Part shown: positions 43,799 to 51,762 of the stretch, in pieces | Layout of the letters: every line of letters starts with the position of its first letter | How positions within the stretch are numbered: the first letter of the stretch is position 1 | NCBI RefSeq assembly: GCF_003946215.1 | Contig: NZ_RHOW01000002.1 | Coordinates: 1 to 64,000 of the forward strand | Reading direction: 5' to 3' | Length of the DNA: 64,000 nt | Origin: Lapidilactobacillus mulanensis | Lineage (GTDB): Bacteria; Bacillota; Bacilli; Lactobacillales; Lactobacillaceae | The notes under the pieces: generated by a model | Databases searched by the model: none | What the model was told of the DNA's origin: nothing | The model's input: the letters and a program-made list of their open reading frames with translations, nothing else | Program-made: the position numbers and the translations under genes

Positions 43799-45020
43799 TT
43801 TTAATCCACGACGACCGGTGAACCGGCGACGAGATCGCCGCCGGTTTTTCTGGCGCTACTTCTCAGTATCGACCATTATTGTCGTAATCATGACAACATT
43901 GTTTGGCATTCTCGGATTTTATCAAGGACACCAGAAAGCTGAAACTGAAAACACAAAACTGGCCAGCAAAACTGCAAAAACCTATCAACAAAAAATAACA
44001 AAATTACGTGCAGAAGCGCTGGCAGAAAAACAAACACCCACACTCAATTCATATTTTCAGTCGCGCTTAGCTAATATCGCTAGTAAAACTCATTTTCTTG
44101 GCGTCGCACAAATCTATTATCAAGACAAACTAGTCGCTAGTTGGCAATCCGGTTATTCCAACAAACAGGCAAATCAATTGAACACGGCCACAACAGGTTT
44201 CGAAATTAATTCGGTCCAGAAAGCAATGACAGGTGCTTTATTGATGCACCAAGTTGAGCTTGGTCGAGTTAAGCTGTCAGACTTTTTGAGTCAGTATTAT
44301 CCCAACGTACCCAACAGTAATCAAATCACATTGCGTCAAATGCTAAATATGATTTCGGGTTTAACAATACCCAAAGGTTATACTCAGACCGTTATTCAGC
44401 CTGATCAGCAAATCATTGCCAATGATATTGCCAAGATCGTTTTTCGACCCCAGCAATATAACCAGTGGAGTTATCAACCAATCAATTACATTCTGCTGGC
44501 CGGCATTATCGAAAAAGTCTCCGGTCAGACTTACGCAAATTTATTTCAAGAACAAATTATTCAGAAGCTTAACTTAAAACACACTCATTTATCTTTTGCG
44601 CTACCTGCTGACTATCTACGTGCAACTGGATATAACTTTGCGGCAAAGTCTGCTCCAGCAAATATTTATAAACAGCCCCTAACGATTAATAACGCTCAAA
44701 AACACAGTGAATTGGGTACTGGGCAAGTTTATATGAGTGCCTATGACTTATATCAAGTTGAAAAAGGCATGCTGAATGGCAGTTTAATCAGCCAATCCAG
44801 TCGCGATCAATTATTCGTTGACGGTAGTACCAGTCATTATGGAGGCGGCCTTTATAATTACGCGAATTATAAAGGTGCCAATGGTGCGGGCGTCGGCTTT
44901 TATTCGCGAATTCATATTAGTCCCGACGGTAAAACCGCAATGGTTCTATTAACAAATCATCCAGCAACTTATCTGAACCTCGACAAAGTTTCTGGTGCGA
45001 TTGATACCTTGTTATTTTAG
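43788..45020 (+). CDS. membrane-anchored serine hydrolase (beta-lactamase/DltE-like)
   Basis: About 410 residues: a strongly basic N-terminus, one membrane helix (about 26-44), a helical linker and a class C beta-lactamase/DD-peptidase fold domain (about 85-410). The catalytic S-x-x-K is SVQK (Ser about 142). The second motif reads YQPINY instead of the usual YSN, and the third motif reads GANGAGVGF with no His. It begins inside the dltD end and closes the operon before a terminator. In Lactiplantibacillus the related DltE removes D-alanine from lipoteichoic acid and is encoded next to dltXABCD, so that role is a good hypothesis. Start 43776 is an alternative. Confidence 0.8.
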   Translation: MASNFNPRRPVNRRRDRRRFFWRYFSVSTIIVVIMTTLFGILGFYQGHQKAETENTKLASKTAKTYQQKITKLRAEALAEKQTPTLNSYFQSRLANIASKTHFLGVAQIYYQDKLVASWQSGYSNKQANQLNTATTGFEINSVQKAMTGALLMHQVELGRVKLSDFLSQYYPNVPNSNQITLRQMLNMISGLTIPKGYTQTVIQPDQQIIANDIAKIVFRPQQYNQWSYQPINYILLAGIIEKVSGQTYANLFQEQIIQKLNLKHTHLSFALPADYLRATGYNFAAKSAPANIYKQPLTINNAQKHSELGTGQVYMSAYDLYQVEKGMLNGSLISQSSRDQLFVDGSTSHYGGGLYNYANYKGANGAGVGFYSRIHISPDGKTAMVLLTNHPATYLNLDKVSGAIDTLLF

Positions 45021-45060
45021 AATCGCAGCAGTTAGCTCAGCCAAATCAATATATATCATC

Positions 45061-45095
45061 AAGTTTGCCGATTTATCTTGTGGCAAACTTTTTTC
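45061..45095 (+). terminator. terminator of the dlt operon
   Basis: AAGTTTGCC / GGCAAACTT stem followed by TTTTTCG, about 45 bp after the serine hydrolase stop codon. Confidence 0.85.
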
Positions 45096-45142
45096 GTGTC
45101 GCTTTATTGGCTATCTTTTCCGTAAGCGTTTAGAATAAAAGT

Positions 45143-45793
45143 ATGACCAAGACAAACATTAACCTGACTCAACTTTACGACTTATTGTATGACCATTTAG
45201 ATAGCAACGGCTGGTGGCCCGCCCGCACGGATTGGCAGATCATCTGGGGCGCCGTTCTCATTCAGAATACGAATTGGAAAAGCGTCGATTACGCATTAGC
45301 AGCGCTCAAAGAACAGACCGAATTTTTGCCTTCAAAAATCCGGCTGCTATCTAACGAACAGTTACAAGAAGTGATCCACAGTGCGGGATTTTACGTCCGC
45401 AAAGCACAAACAATTCAAAATCTCTGCGCTTATTTTGCGACCTATCAAGATAACCTGGGGCTGTTGCGGATGAAACCCGTCGAACAACTCCGTCTGGAAT
45501 TACTCGCGCTACCAGGAATCGGTCGAGAAACGGCCGACGCCATCTTGCTTTATGTGCTCAGCAAAGAAACTTTTATCGTTGATGTCTATTGCCGCCGCTT
45601 ATTTCAACATCTCGGCGTGATTTTACCAAAGGGTTATGACGAAGCACAAAGATTGATCATGCCTCAACTAACAACGCTGACCCTGCGCAGCTTTCAAGAA
45701 TTACATGCATGTATCGTGTTGACCGGTCAACTTTACAAAACGGAATCAGCTTGGCAAGAAAGTTTCCTAGCACCTTATCAGCTTAAATTCTAG
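45143..45793 (+). CDS. HhH-GPD-family DNA repair protein (COG2231-like)
   Basis: A 216-residue protein with the HhH-GPD fold: WGAVLIQNTNWKSVDYAL, hairpin LPGIGRETADAILLYVL (about 128-144) and catalytic Asp in FIVDVYCRRLFQHLG (about 150). The hairpin has Glu where endonuclease III has its lyase Lys (GRKTAN), and the C-terminal four-cysteine iron-sulfur cluster is absent. It should therefore be a monofunctional glycosylase or a non-classical relative. No clear ribosome binding site precedes the ATG. Confidence 0.85.
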   Translation: MTKTNINLTQLYDLLYDHLDSNGWWPARTDWQIIWGAVLIQNTNWKSVDYALAALKEQTEFLPSKIRLLSNEQLQEVIHSAGFYVRKAQTIQNLCAYFATYQDNLGLLRMKPVEQLRLELLALPGIGRETADAILLYVLSKETFIVDVYCRRLFQHLGVILPKGYDEAQRLIMPQLTTLTLRSFQELHACIVLTGQLYKTESAWQESFLAPYQLKF

Positions 45794-45815
45794 CAACCTA
45801 AAGGAGATAAAATTT

Positions 45816-46157
45816 ATGACAGTGATCACCGATTATATTGCGACCGTTCCCGTGGAACATCAATCAAAAGCAACCGAACTTTACCAGCTATTGAAAGAAT
45901 TACTGCCGACTGCTAAAGAAAGAATGTCCTACCAAATGCCCAGCTTCTGGAGTGGCTACACGTTGATTTATTTCGCCGCCGCGAAGAATCATTTAGGTCT
46001 CTACCCGACGCCACAACCGATCGTCGCATTTGAGGATGAATTGCAGTCCTACAAAACTAGTAAGGGTGCGATTCAACTGCCCTATGATCAGACACTACCA
46101 ACAGAATTGATTACGAAAATCGTTGAGTTTCAGAAACAACGCTATCAGGTAAAATAA
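45816..46157 (+). CDS. DUF1801 (YdhG/YjhX-like) protein
   Basis: A 113-residue protein with the DUF1801 layout: VITDYIATVPVEHQSKATELYQLLKELLPTAKERMSYQMPSFWSG, then LIYFAAAKNHLGLYPTPQPI and a C-terminal GAIQLPYDQTLPTELITKIVEFQKQRY. Bacillus relatives include the proposed iron chaperone Fra/YdhG, but the biochemical role is poorly defined. It has an excellent AAAGGAG ribosome binding site and lies 22 bp after the HhH-GPD gene, so the two are probably co-transcribed. Confidence 0.85.
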   Translation: MTVITDYIATVPVEHQSKATELYQLLKELLPTAKERMSYQMPSFWSGYTLIYFAAAKNHLGLYPTPQPIVAFEDELQSYKTSKGAIQLPYDQTLPTELITKIVEFQKQRYQVK

Positions 46158-46195
46158 CTTACTCTGAGGATGACTTTTAAAACTTTAAACTGATT

Positions 46196-46877
46196 CGTGA
46201 AGGTTTTGTTTGCGTGTCGTAAGATTTAGTTTGGTTCCGTCAGAACGCTCCAGAAAAATGTTGCGCCTCGCTGTGGGGATGACTTCAAGCCTTTTGAAAA
46301 CCGCAAAAGTCTTGAAGATCACCCTTGTTCTAGCGGGACTTGGGCTTGGGGGATAACTGAATTATTGCGCAACTTATCTGAGAAGATTTAATAAATTATT
46401 TGGTCCCGCAAGAACAACTTCACTGCGAGTCGCAACTTTTTTCTTCCGCGTTCTGACTCATCTCGGCGGTTTTTTAGTGGTTACTGAAGTTAACGGCTAG
46501 TCCTGTGCGACTGATTTGTACCGCAACATAATTTTGTTGAGGACGAAAGGCGGACTTGATTATCGTTCCGACTTTTTAGAAGAACTATTCGAAGTAAAGG
46601 CCACAGTGTTAATCACATTTGCGGAACCCTGTTATTCAGATCCTAGCCTAACCGAAATACGTTTAGGCAGAAGTTGCGGAAGAAAATAGTGGGATTGCAG
46701 TGGTATTTCTGTTAATGAGCGTACTGTGCGAATTTACAGAAAGGGAAAATATGAGATCCTGTGGTTTTCAGGAGCTCACATTTTAGGCGGAAGAATTTCC
46801 GTACTTTGGAAATCCTGCAGCCGTCCCCACAGCAACCTCCCACTATTTTCTGGAGCAACTGCTGCCGCAAGTAGACA
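46196..46877 (-). repeat. Family 2 composite element (B+A), minus orientation
   Basis: GAAGGTTTTGTTTGCGTG start, unit B arms with CAGAACGCTCCAGAAAAATG and TCTTCCGCGTTCTGAC, linker GGAACCCTGTTATTCAGATCC, unit A arms GCAGAAGTTGCGGAAGAAAA and TTTTCTGGAGCAACTGCTGC. It fills the gap between the DUF1801 gene and metI. Confidence 0.85.
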
Positions 46878-46907
46878 TAATTCCTCCCTTTCCGCATTAA
46901 ACTATCG

Positions 46908-46982
46908 CGCAACAAAAAAACGAACCCGCCATGAATCGCCAGTTTTCCAACTGACATCCATGACCAAGGTTCGTTTTTAATT
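46908..46982 (-). terminator. terminator after metI
   Basis: Minus strand AAAAACGAACC...GGGTTCGTTTTTTT with an additional CATGG/CCATG pairing inside. It is followed by a T-run and can act in both directions. Confidence 0.8.
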
Positions 46983-46991
46983 TTGTCTAAA

Positions 46992-47684
46992 TTAGCGATG
47001 ATCAATTTTTCGAGCCCAGAGATCACCGATACCCTGAATAATAAACACGATCACCAAAATCAGCAAAGTCGCCACGATCGTGATATCGTTTTGATAGCGC
47101 TGATAGCCCTTGCTGACGGCGATGTAGCCTAAACCACCACCGCCGACTGCACCGGCCATCGCGGTCAAGCCGATAATCGAAATGATCGTCAACACCGACG
47201 TGCGGATCAAATCGGGTAGGCCTTCGCGCAAATAAACTTGCGTGATAATCGTCCACGGCCCATAACCGAGCGCTTCGGCAGACTCGATCACACCCGGATC
47301 AATTTGCACCAGTGTATTTTGAACTTGGCGCGCATAAAATGGTGCCGCACCAATGATCAATGGAACCAAAGCACCCTTTGGTCCAATCGTGGTTCCCACT
47401 AACAATTGCGTGATCGGAAAAACAACCGACAATAAAATAATAAATGGAATCGATCGAAAAACGTTGACGATTTTATCGAGGATACTGTAAACCACACGAT
47501 TGCTTAAAATTCCGTTCTCATCATAAACAACGAGCGCAATTCCCAACGCCAAGCCAATGGCACCACCAATTAGCGTTGTCCAAAACGTCATGTATAACGT
47601 CTGCCAAATTCCTTGGACCATCCCGTTGTCGCCGGTCCAATTCGCAACCACATTGGGCATAAATTGATTAAAAAAATCAGTCAT
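46992..47684 (-). CDS. metI: methionine ABC transporter permease MetI
   Basis: A 230-residue permease with five predicted helices and the EAA-type loop ESAEALGYGPWTIITQVYLREGLPDLI (about 140-165), as in MetI. Other hallmarks are WQTLYMTFWTTLIGGAIGLALG and AVGGGGLGYIAVSKGYQRYQ near the end. It partners MetN for methionine (or related amino acid) import and overlaps the metN end by 8 bases. The substrate-binding lipoprotein MetQ is not encoded beside it in this window. Confidence 0.93.
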   Translation of the reverse strand: MTDFFNQFMPNVVANWTGDNGMVQGIWQTLYMTFWTTLIGGAIGLALGIALVVYDENGILSNRVVYSILDKIVNVFRSIPFIILLSVVFPITQLLVGTTIGPKGALVPLIIGAAPFYARQVQNTLVQIDPGVIESAEALGYGPWTIITQVYLREGLPDLIRTSVLTIISIIGLTAMAGAVGGGGLGYIAVSKGYQRYQNDITIVATLLILVIVFIIQGIGDLWARKIDHR

Positions 47685-48756
47685 TTGATTGCACCTCTTT
47701 GTCTCCAGACTTCAGAACCGTAACAGAAACGGAATTATCTTGCATGAACACTAGCGCCTGCTCGGTTTTTTTAGGCTCGCCAGAAAGAACAACCAATAAA
47801 TTACCGACTGGTGTGCCTTGCAAGATTTCCAAGTTGCCAAATAAAATATTGGCGCTGACTTTATATTTATCATACAAAGCCGTGATCAACGGTTGGTCGG
47901 TTGTATCGCCGACATAACCCAATTTAACCAGCACTTCGCCTGGCTTCAGGTGTTGGACGATGTCTTGTTTTTCAACGACTGCCAACGAGGATTCGATGTG
48001 CGTTGTCGTGTCGATGAAATCCTTCGTCAATTCGGCGCGCGGTTGGCTGAATACTTGCAGCAATTCGCCTTCTTCGATCAAACGACCATCATCCATCACC
48101 GCCACACGATTACAAATCTGTTTGACCGCATCCATTTCATGCGTGATCAAAATGATCGTTAGATTTAACTTGCGATTCAAATCCGCCAATAAATCCAAAA
48201 TCGATTCGGTGGTTTTAGGATCTAAGGCGCTGGTTGCTTCATCGGAAATCAAAATATCCGGGCGATTAGCCAAAGCACGCGCAATTCCGACCCGCTGTTT
48301 TTGACCACCAGATAATTGAGTGGGGTAATCATGACTCTTGTCGGATAAACCAACTAAGTCCAATAACTCGGCGACGCGTTTTGTGTGTTCCACTTTGCTC
48401 AGACCAGATTTTTTCAAGGCAAAGTTAACGTTGTCGGCAATCGTCAATGAATTCATCAAGTTAAAGTGTTGGAAAATCATGCCAATGTTGCGACGCTTCT
48501 CGCGCAATTGACGCGCTGGCAAAGTCAACATTTCGTCACCATTAACTTTGACGACCGCCTCTTTATTAGTTGGGCGTTGCAACAAGTTGATCACGCGCAC
48601 CAAAGTTGATTTCCCGGCGCCGGAATAACCGACAATCCCGAAAATATCCCCTTTGTCGACCGTCAGATCCACTTGGTCAACCGCGTGTACTTCACGATCG
48701 GCTTCTTTAAACGTGACGTTAATATTTTTCAGTTCAATAATAGGTTCGTATGCCAA
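47677..48756 (-). CDS. metN: methionine ABC transporter ATP-binding protein MetN
   Basis: A 359-residue ATPase: Walker A GYSGAGKST (about 43), signature LSGGQKQR, Walker B ILISDEATSALD, and a C-terminal NIL regulatory domain (about 270-355: VLVKLGYVGDTTDQPLITALYDKYKVSANILFGN). Start TTG 48756 lies 9 bases after AAGGAAG; the GTG at 48777 is upstream of that site. A long leader with a T-box-like element and three 84-bp repeats precedes the gene, which suggests control by methionyl-tRNA charging. Confidence 0.93.
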   Translation of the reverse strand: MAYEPIIELKNINVTFKEADREVHAVDQVDLTVDKGDIFGIVGYSGAGKSTLVRVINLLQRPTNKEAVVKVNGDEMLTLPARQLREKRRNIGMIFQHFNLMNSLTIADNVNFALKKSGLSKVEHTKRVAELLDLVGLSDKSHDYPTQLSGGQKQRVGIARALANRPDILISDEATSALDPKTTESILDLLADLNRKLNLTIILITHEMDAVKQICNRVAVMDDGRLIEEGELLQVFSQPRAELTKDFIDTTTHIESSLAVVEKQDIVQHLKPGEVLVKLGYVGDTTDQPLITALYDKYKVSANILFGNLEILQGTPVGNLLVVLSGEPKKTEQALVFMQDNSVSVTVLKSGDKEVQSND

Positions 48757-48801
48757 GAGCCGCACTTCCTTTTGCACTTATTCAAATAAAAACTAAAACA
48801 A

Positions 48802-49080
48802 GGGTCTTTGATTCAACAAAATTAAAGCAAGGGTCTTTCATCACGCTGAACTAAATCTGCAGAGCGAATGAGACGTTAACCCCAGTTCTCCACCATCCAA
48901 CAAACAAACTGCACGGGTCTTTCATCACGCAGAACTAAATCTACAAAACGAATGAGACGTTACTGCCAGTTCTCCACCATCCAACAAACAGACTGCACGG
49001 GTCTTTCATCACGCAGAACTAAATCTACAAAACGAATGAGACGTTACTGCCAGTTCTCCGCGACCCAACAAACAAGCTAC
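48802..49080 (-). repeat. three tandem 84-bp repeats (plus a partial fourth) in the metNI leader
   Basis: Units begin GGGTCTTTCATCACGC at 48831, 48915 and 48999, exactly 84 bp apart, and a partial GGGTCTTTGA is at 48802. Units 2 and 3 are nearly identical; unit 1 is more diverged. Each contains AGAACT and AGTTCT 40 bases apart, able to form a stem. They lie between the leader terminator and metN. No coding pattern is seen. Confidence 0.85.
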
Positions 49081-49372
49081 AAAAAAAGAGTTCGAATCTA
49101 TTTCTAGAAACGAACTCGTCGTGATTACCATTCTAATTTGAGTTAACTTTACAGTCAGCTCCTCAGCAACGCACAGGAATAAAATAATTCCGATGCGTGT
49201 GCACGATAATGTGTGCCACTCCATCATCGCTTTGCTAACGTTTAGCGATGCCAATCTTCGAGCCATTTTCAACCGATCCTAACTACCTTACTCTCAGCAA
49301 ATGTAAGTTTTCTGTACAGTCTTGATCGATTTACTTACTCGTTCAATTTGTTTGTTGAATGAATTTTTATAT
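49081..49372 (-). ncRNA. T-box-like leader of metNI (probable methionine T-box)
   Basis: Minus strand: GAACGAGTAAGTA near the 5' end, CTGAGAGTAAGG, GGTTGAAAA, and GCGATGATGG as a possible ATG specifier region. AGAATGGTAATCACG (49134-49120) resembles the T-box antiterminator bulge sequence. A perfect GAGTTCG/CGAACTC terminator with TTTTTTT (49118-49081) follows. The order fits a T-box. Matches to consensus are imperfect, and the specifier could not be fixed by folding. Confidence 0.55.
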
Positions 49373-49379
49373 TGTTTCC

Positions 49380-49408
49380 ACAATACATTAGCGTTTCAGA
49401 ACTGTCAA
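49380..49408 (-). promoter_or_regulatory. promoter of the metNI leader
   Basis: Minus strand TTGACA (49408-49403), 17-bp spacer, TATTGT (49385-49380), just ahead of the T-box-like leader. Confidence 0.75.
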
Positions 49409-49446
49409 GCACTTTGACACTTATTTCAGTGAATCGGCGAAAAGTT

Positions 49447-50064
49447 TTATTTTTTTCGACGAATTTTCTGCAACCAATCGACTTTTTTCGCTTTTCCATG
49501 AACAATGGCAATTAAATCGCGTCTGAAACTAATAATCGACAATAATGTCAACACGGCGAACCCAATACCGGTCTCTGTGCCAAACTTTAAAAAACTCACG
49601 ATCGTAAAACTGAGCAGGATCACAATTCCCGGTAAGGTTAAATTCTGCGTGATCAACATGACGGCCAAGGCGATCAGTAAACAAATCAAACCCCATTGCC
49701 AGTTATACATCACCAGCAAGATGGCCGAAACTGCGACGCCCTTGCCACCGTGAAATTTTTGCCAGACTGGATAGTTGTGCCCTAATGTGGTGCCAATGCC
49801 AGCGTATAAACTTGCCAATTTACCGAGCTCAGGAAATAAAAGTTGGCAAATATAAACGGCGATGATCGTTTTCAATAAATCGCCGCACAATGTCAGAATT
49901 CCGAACTTTTTTCCTAAGACGGCGCCAATATTTGCGGTGCCAGGATTACCGGAGCCGAGATTCCGCGGGCTTTTGCCAGTGCGCCACTGGCTGACCACGT
50001 ATGCCGTTACGAAGTTGCCGAATCCGTAACCGATCAATAAACAGTATAACTTGGGGATCCACAT
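49447..50064 (-). CDS. plsY: PlsY-family glycerol-3-phosphate acyltransferase
   Basis: About 205 residues, five to seven predicted helices. The three PlsY motifs are present: RNLGSGNPGTANIGAVLGKKFG (about 35-56), GHNYPVWQKFHGGKGVAV (about 93-110) and GTETGIGFAV (about 165). It acylates glycerol-3-phosphate with acyl-phosphate at the membrane. The lysines, GSGNPG and HNYP residues are intact. Start ATG 50064 has the better spacing to AAAGGGG; ATG 50070 is possible. Many lactobacilli carry more than one PlsY-like protein. Confidence 0.88.
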   Translation of the reverse strand: MWIPKLYCLLIGYGFGNFVTAYVVSQWRTGKSPRNLGSGNPGTANIGAVLGKKFGILTLCGDLLKTIIAVYICQLLFPELGKLASLYAGIGTTLGHNYPVWQKFHGGKGVAVSAILLVMYNWQWGLICLLIALAVMLITQNLTLPGIVILLSFTIVSFLKFGTETGIGFAVLTLLSIISFRRDLIAIVHGKAKKVDWLQKIRRKK

Positions 50065-50151
50065 GCACATCCACCCCTTTGATAAAATTAATTATATTAT
50101 AGCAGAATATGTGTGGATCTATCGCGGTATGAAAAATATTAAAAATTCTGG

Positions 50152-50330
50152 CGCTACCTCCGGCAGAAGTTGCTCCAGAAAATAGACCGATTGGTTGTGA
50201 GGGATAGCTCTCAGCCAATTAAAAAACAAATTGTCTTCGAGCACGATTTGGGCCTTTTCCGAAACCCACGAAAAAGTCTCAAATGCGCCCCCTAGTCTAA
50301 TTTTTCTGTGAATCCTTTCGAGAAGATACC
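50152..50330 (+). repeat. Family 2 element fragment (start of unit A joined to other hairpin sequence)
   Basis: CTACCTCCGGCAGAAGTTGC then TCCAGAAAATAG is the unit A start. After it the sequence departs: GACCGATTGG...CCAATTAAAA, then CTCAAATGCGCCCC, which resembles the variant D interior. The closing A arm is missing. It looks like a decayed or recombined copy. Confidence 0.6.
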
Positions 50331-50334
50331 TCAG

Positions 50335-51093
50335 TTAAAAAGTATCACCGGAAATAAGCGCCTGAATGATAATAAAAATCATAACAACCGTATAGATAAC
50401 ACCAAGCACCATCATCCAACCAAGTACGCCATTAACATTGCCAAAAATCAAATCGAACCGGTTATTTCTTGTGACTTTATCTGTGAGCTTGATACCTTGC
50501 ATGCTTGGAATCGTGAGCAAGTTTTTCTTGAAGAGCTGACCATTTTCTTGGGTGAGAAATTCTGTAAAAATATGTTTGTTGTCTGTTTCAAAATCCAATC
50601 CATACCAAACGTCTTCTGGTTCAACGCCATTTTCTGGTAATGGCACTTTTTGCTTGTGTTCACGTAATTTAACGTTATGCAATTCAGAATATTGATATGA
50701 AAAATATTGAGTTGGATCGTCGATAAACTCAATCAAAATGAAAAAAATAATGCGTCGATCTGTGAAGATCATCAGCCGATTGCCGCGTAAACTGTCTTGT
50801 GCTTTCATGTAGTCTTTACCAGCTAGCGTTTTGATATTATACATGCCCATCACACCACCAGTTGCCATTTGCGAGTTATTCTCATCCGTCATCGGCATGA
50901 AATTAATAATTTTCTCATCCGGTGCCAGAAGATCATTGACTTGTGCAAGTACCTGTTGCATGGTGATGAATAATTTAGCCTCACGTTCCTTATACTTACG
51001 CCGCAAATAATCGGTTGCTGGCTGAATATACACTTTTGTCGGCAAGCCATTCATGCCGTTGATCACTTCTACAAATGGATTACTAAAGATCAT
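50335..51093 (-). CDS. PH-domain-like membrane protein paired with a sigma factor
   Basis: A 252-residue protein. The soluble N-terminal two-thirds has two bacterial-PH-like repeats (DSLRGNRLMIFTDRRIIFFILIEF is the typical bPH strand pair), and one C-terminal membrane helix (about 222-245) follows. Start ATG 51093 overlaps the end of the sigma-factor gene by 11 bases and uses AGGAGG located within it. Co-translation with a sigma factor suggests that it senses or transmits the signal controlling that factor, which is inference. It shows no classical anti-sigma zinc motif. Confidence 0.7.
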   Translation of the reverse strand: MIFSNPFVEVINGMNGLPTKVYIQPATDYLRRKYKEREAKLFITMQQVLAQVNDLLAPDEKIINFMPMTDENNSQMATGGVMGMYNIKTLAGKDYMKAQDSLRGNRLMIFTDRRIIFFILIEFIDDPTQYFSYQYSELHNVKLREHKQKVPLPENGVEPEDVWYGLDFETDNKHIFTEFLTQENGQLFKKNLLTIPSMQGIKLTDKVTRNNRFDLIFGNVNGVLGWMMVLGVIYTVVMIFIIIQALISGDTF

Positions 51094-51634
51094 GACGTTC
51101 AACCTCCTGTTGTAACTTCTTGCGTCCTCGGGATAACTGCTTATAAACGGATAAGCGATGAATATGAAGTTCCTTTGCAATCTCGGGAACGGTCAAATCG
51201 GCGACGTAAAACATTTCAAAAATTTGTCTCTGACTATCAGTTAATGGGGCAAATATTTGTTGATAGTCAACTGGCTCCTCAACTTCTGTGGCAAGATTTA
51301 CATTTTCATCAAGATGACTATCATCGACGCTCAAAATATTATATGTTGCTCTCAATCCGCGCTTATAATCGGTCGTCTGATTCTTGACCACAGTTCCTAA
51401 CCATGCTTCAAAATTCCCCTTGCTTGGATCAAACATCCTGATTTTCGTCCAAACTTGGAAATAACAACGATTTTCAATATCAGCCACAAATGTACGCTCA
51501 TAATCATTGGGCAGATAATGCAAGATCACACGATGAATGAACTCACCATAAGCCGCAATCAGTTGCTCCAATGCAGCGTCATCACGCTTTTGCAAAGCAG
51601 TAATCAAATCATTATCCTTCATACGCTTCACCAA
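51083..51634 (-). CDS. RNA polymerase sigma factor, ECF-like sigma-70 family
   Basis: A 183-residue sigma factor. Region 2 (about 10-90) has EQLIAAYGEFIHRVI, DIENRCYFQVWTKIRMFDPSKGNFEAWLGTVVKNQTTDYKR, and region 4 (about 125-175) has LTDSQRQIFEMFYVADLTVPEIAKELHIHRLSVYKQLSRGRKKLQ. It lacks regions 1 and 3, as in ECF factors. The downstream overlapping PH-domain membrane protein is its probable partner. Start GTG 51634 or ATG 51622. Its target promoters cannot be predicted from this window. Confidence 0.88.
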   Translation of the reverse strand: MVKRMKDNDLITALQKRDDAALEQLIAAYGEFIHRVILHYLPNDYERTFVADIENRCYFQVWTKIRMFDPSKGNFEAWLGTVVKNQTTDYKRGLRATYNILSVDDSHLDENVNLATEVEEPVDYQQIFAPLTDSQRQIFEMFYVADLTVPEIAKELHIHRLSVYKQLSRGRKKLQQEVERHDL

Positions 51635-51709
51635 CTTTCCCTTACACTAGATACTACGCTTGAAGTTGCCAAAAGTTGACCGGTGAGCAAAATAATTATT
51701 CCAAAATAG

Positions 51710-51753
51710 CAAAAAAATTCCGAGCGTCAGTAACTCACGCTCGGAAAATTTTC
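51710..51753 (-). terminator. terminator after the MFS gene
   Basis: Minus strand CCGAGCGT / ACGCTCGG stem followed by AATTTTTTTG. Confidence 0.85.
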
Positions 51754-51762
51754 AATAACGAT

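Noticed and set aside
48802-49080. SMK (SAM-III) riboswitch in the 84-bp repeats, prompted by GGATGGTGGAGAACTGG
   Set aside because: The resemblance is limited to a short stretch. The rest of the SMK core and a sequestered ribosome binding site could not be found.
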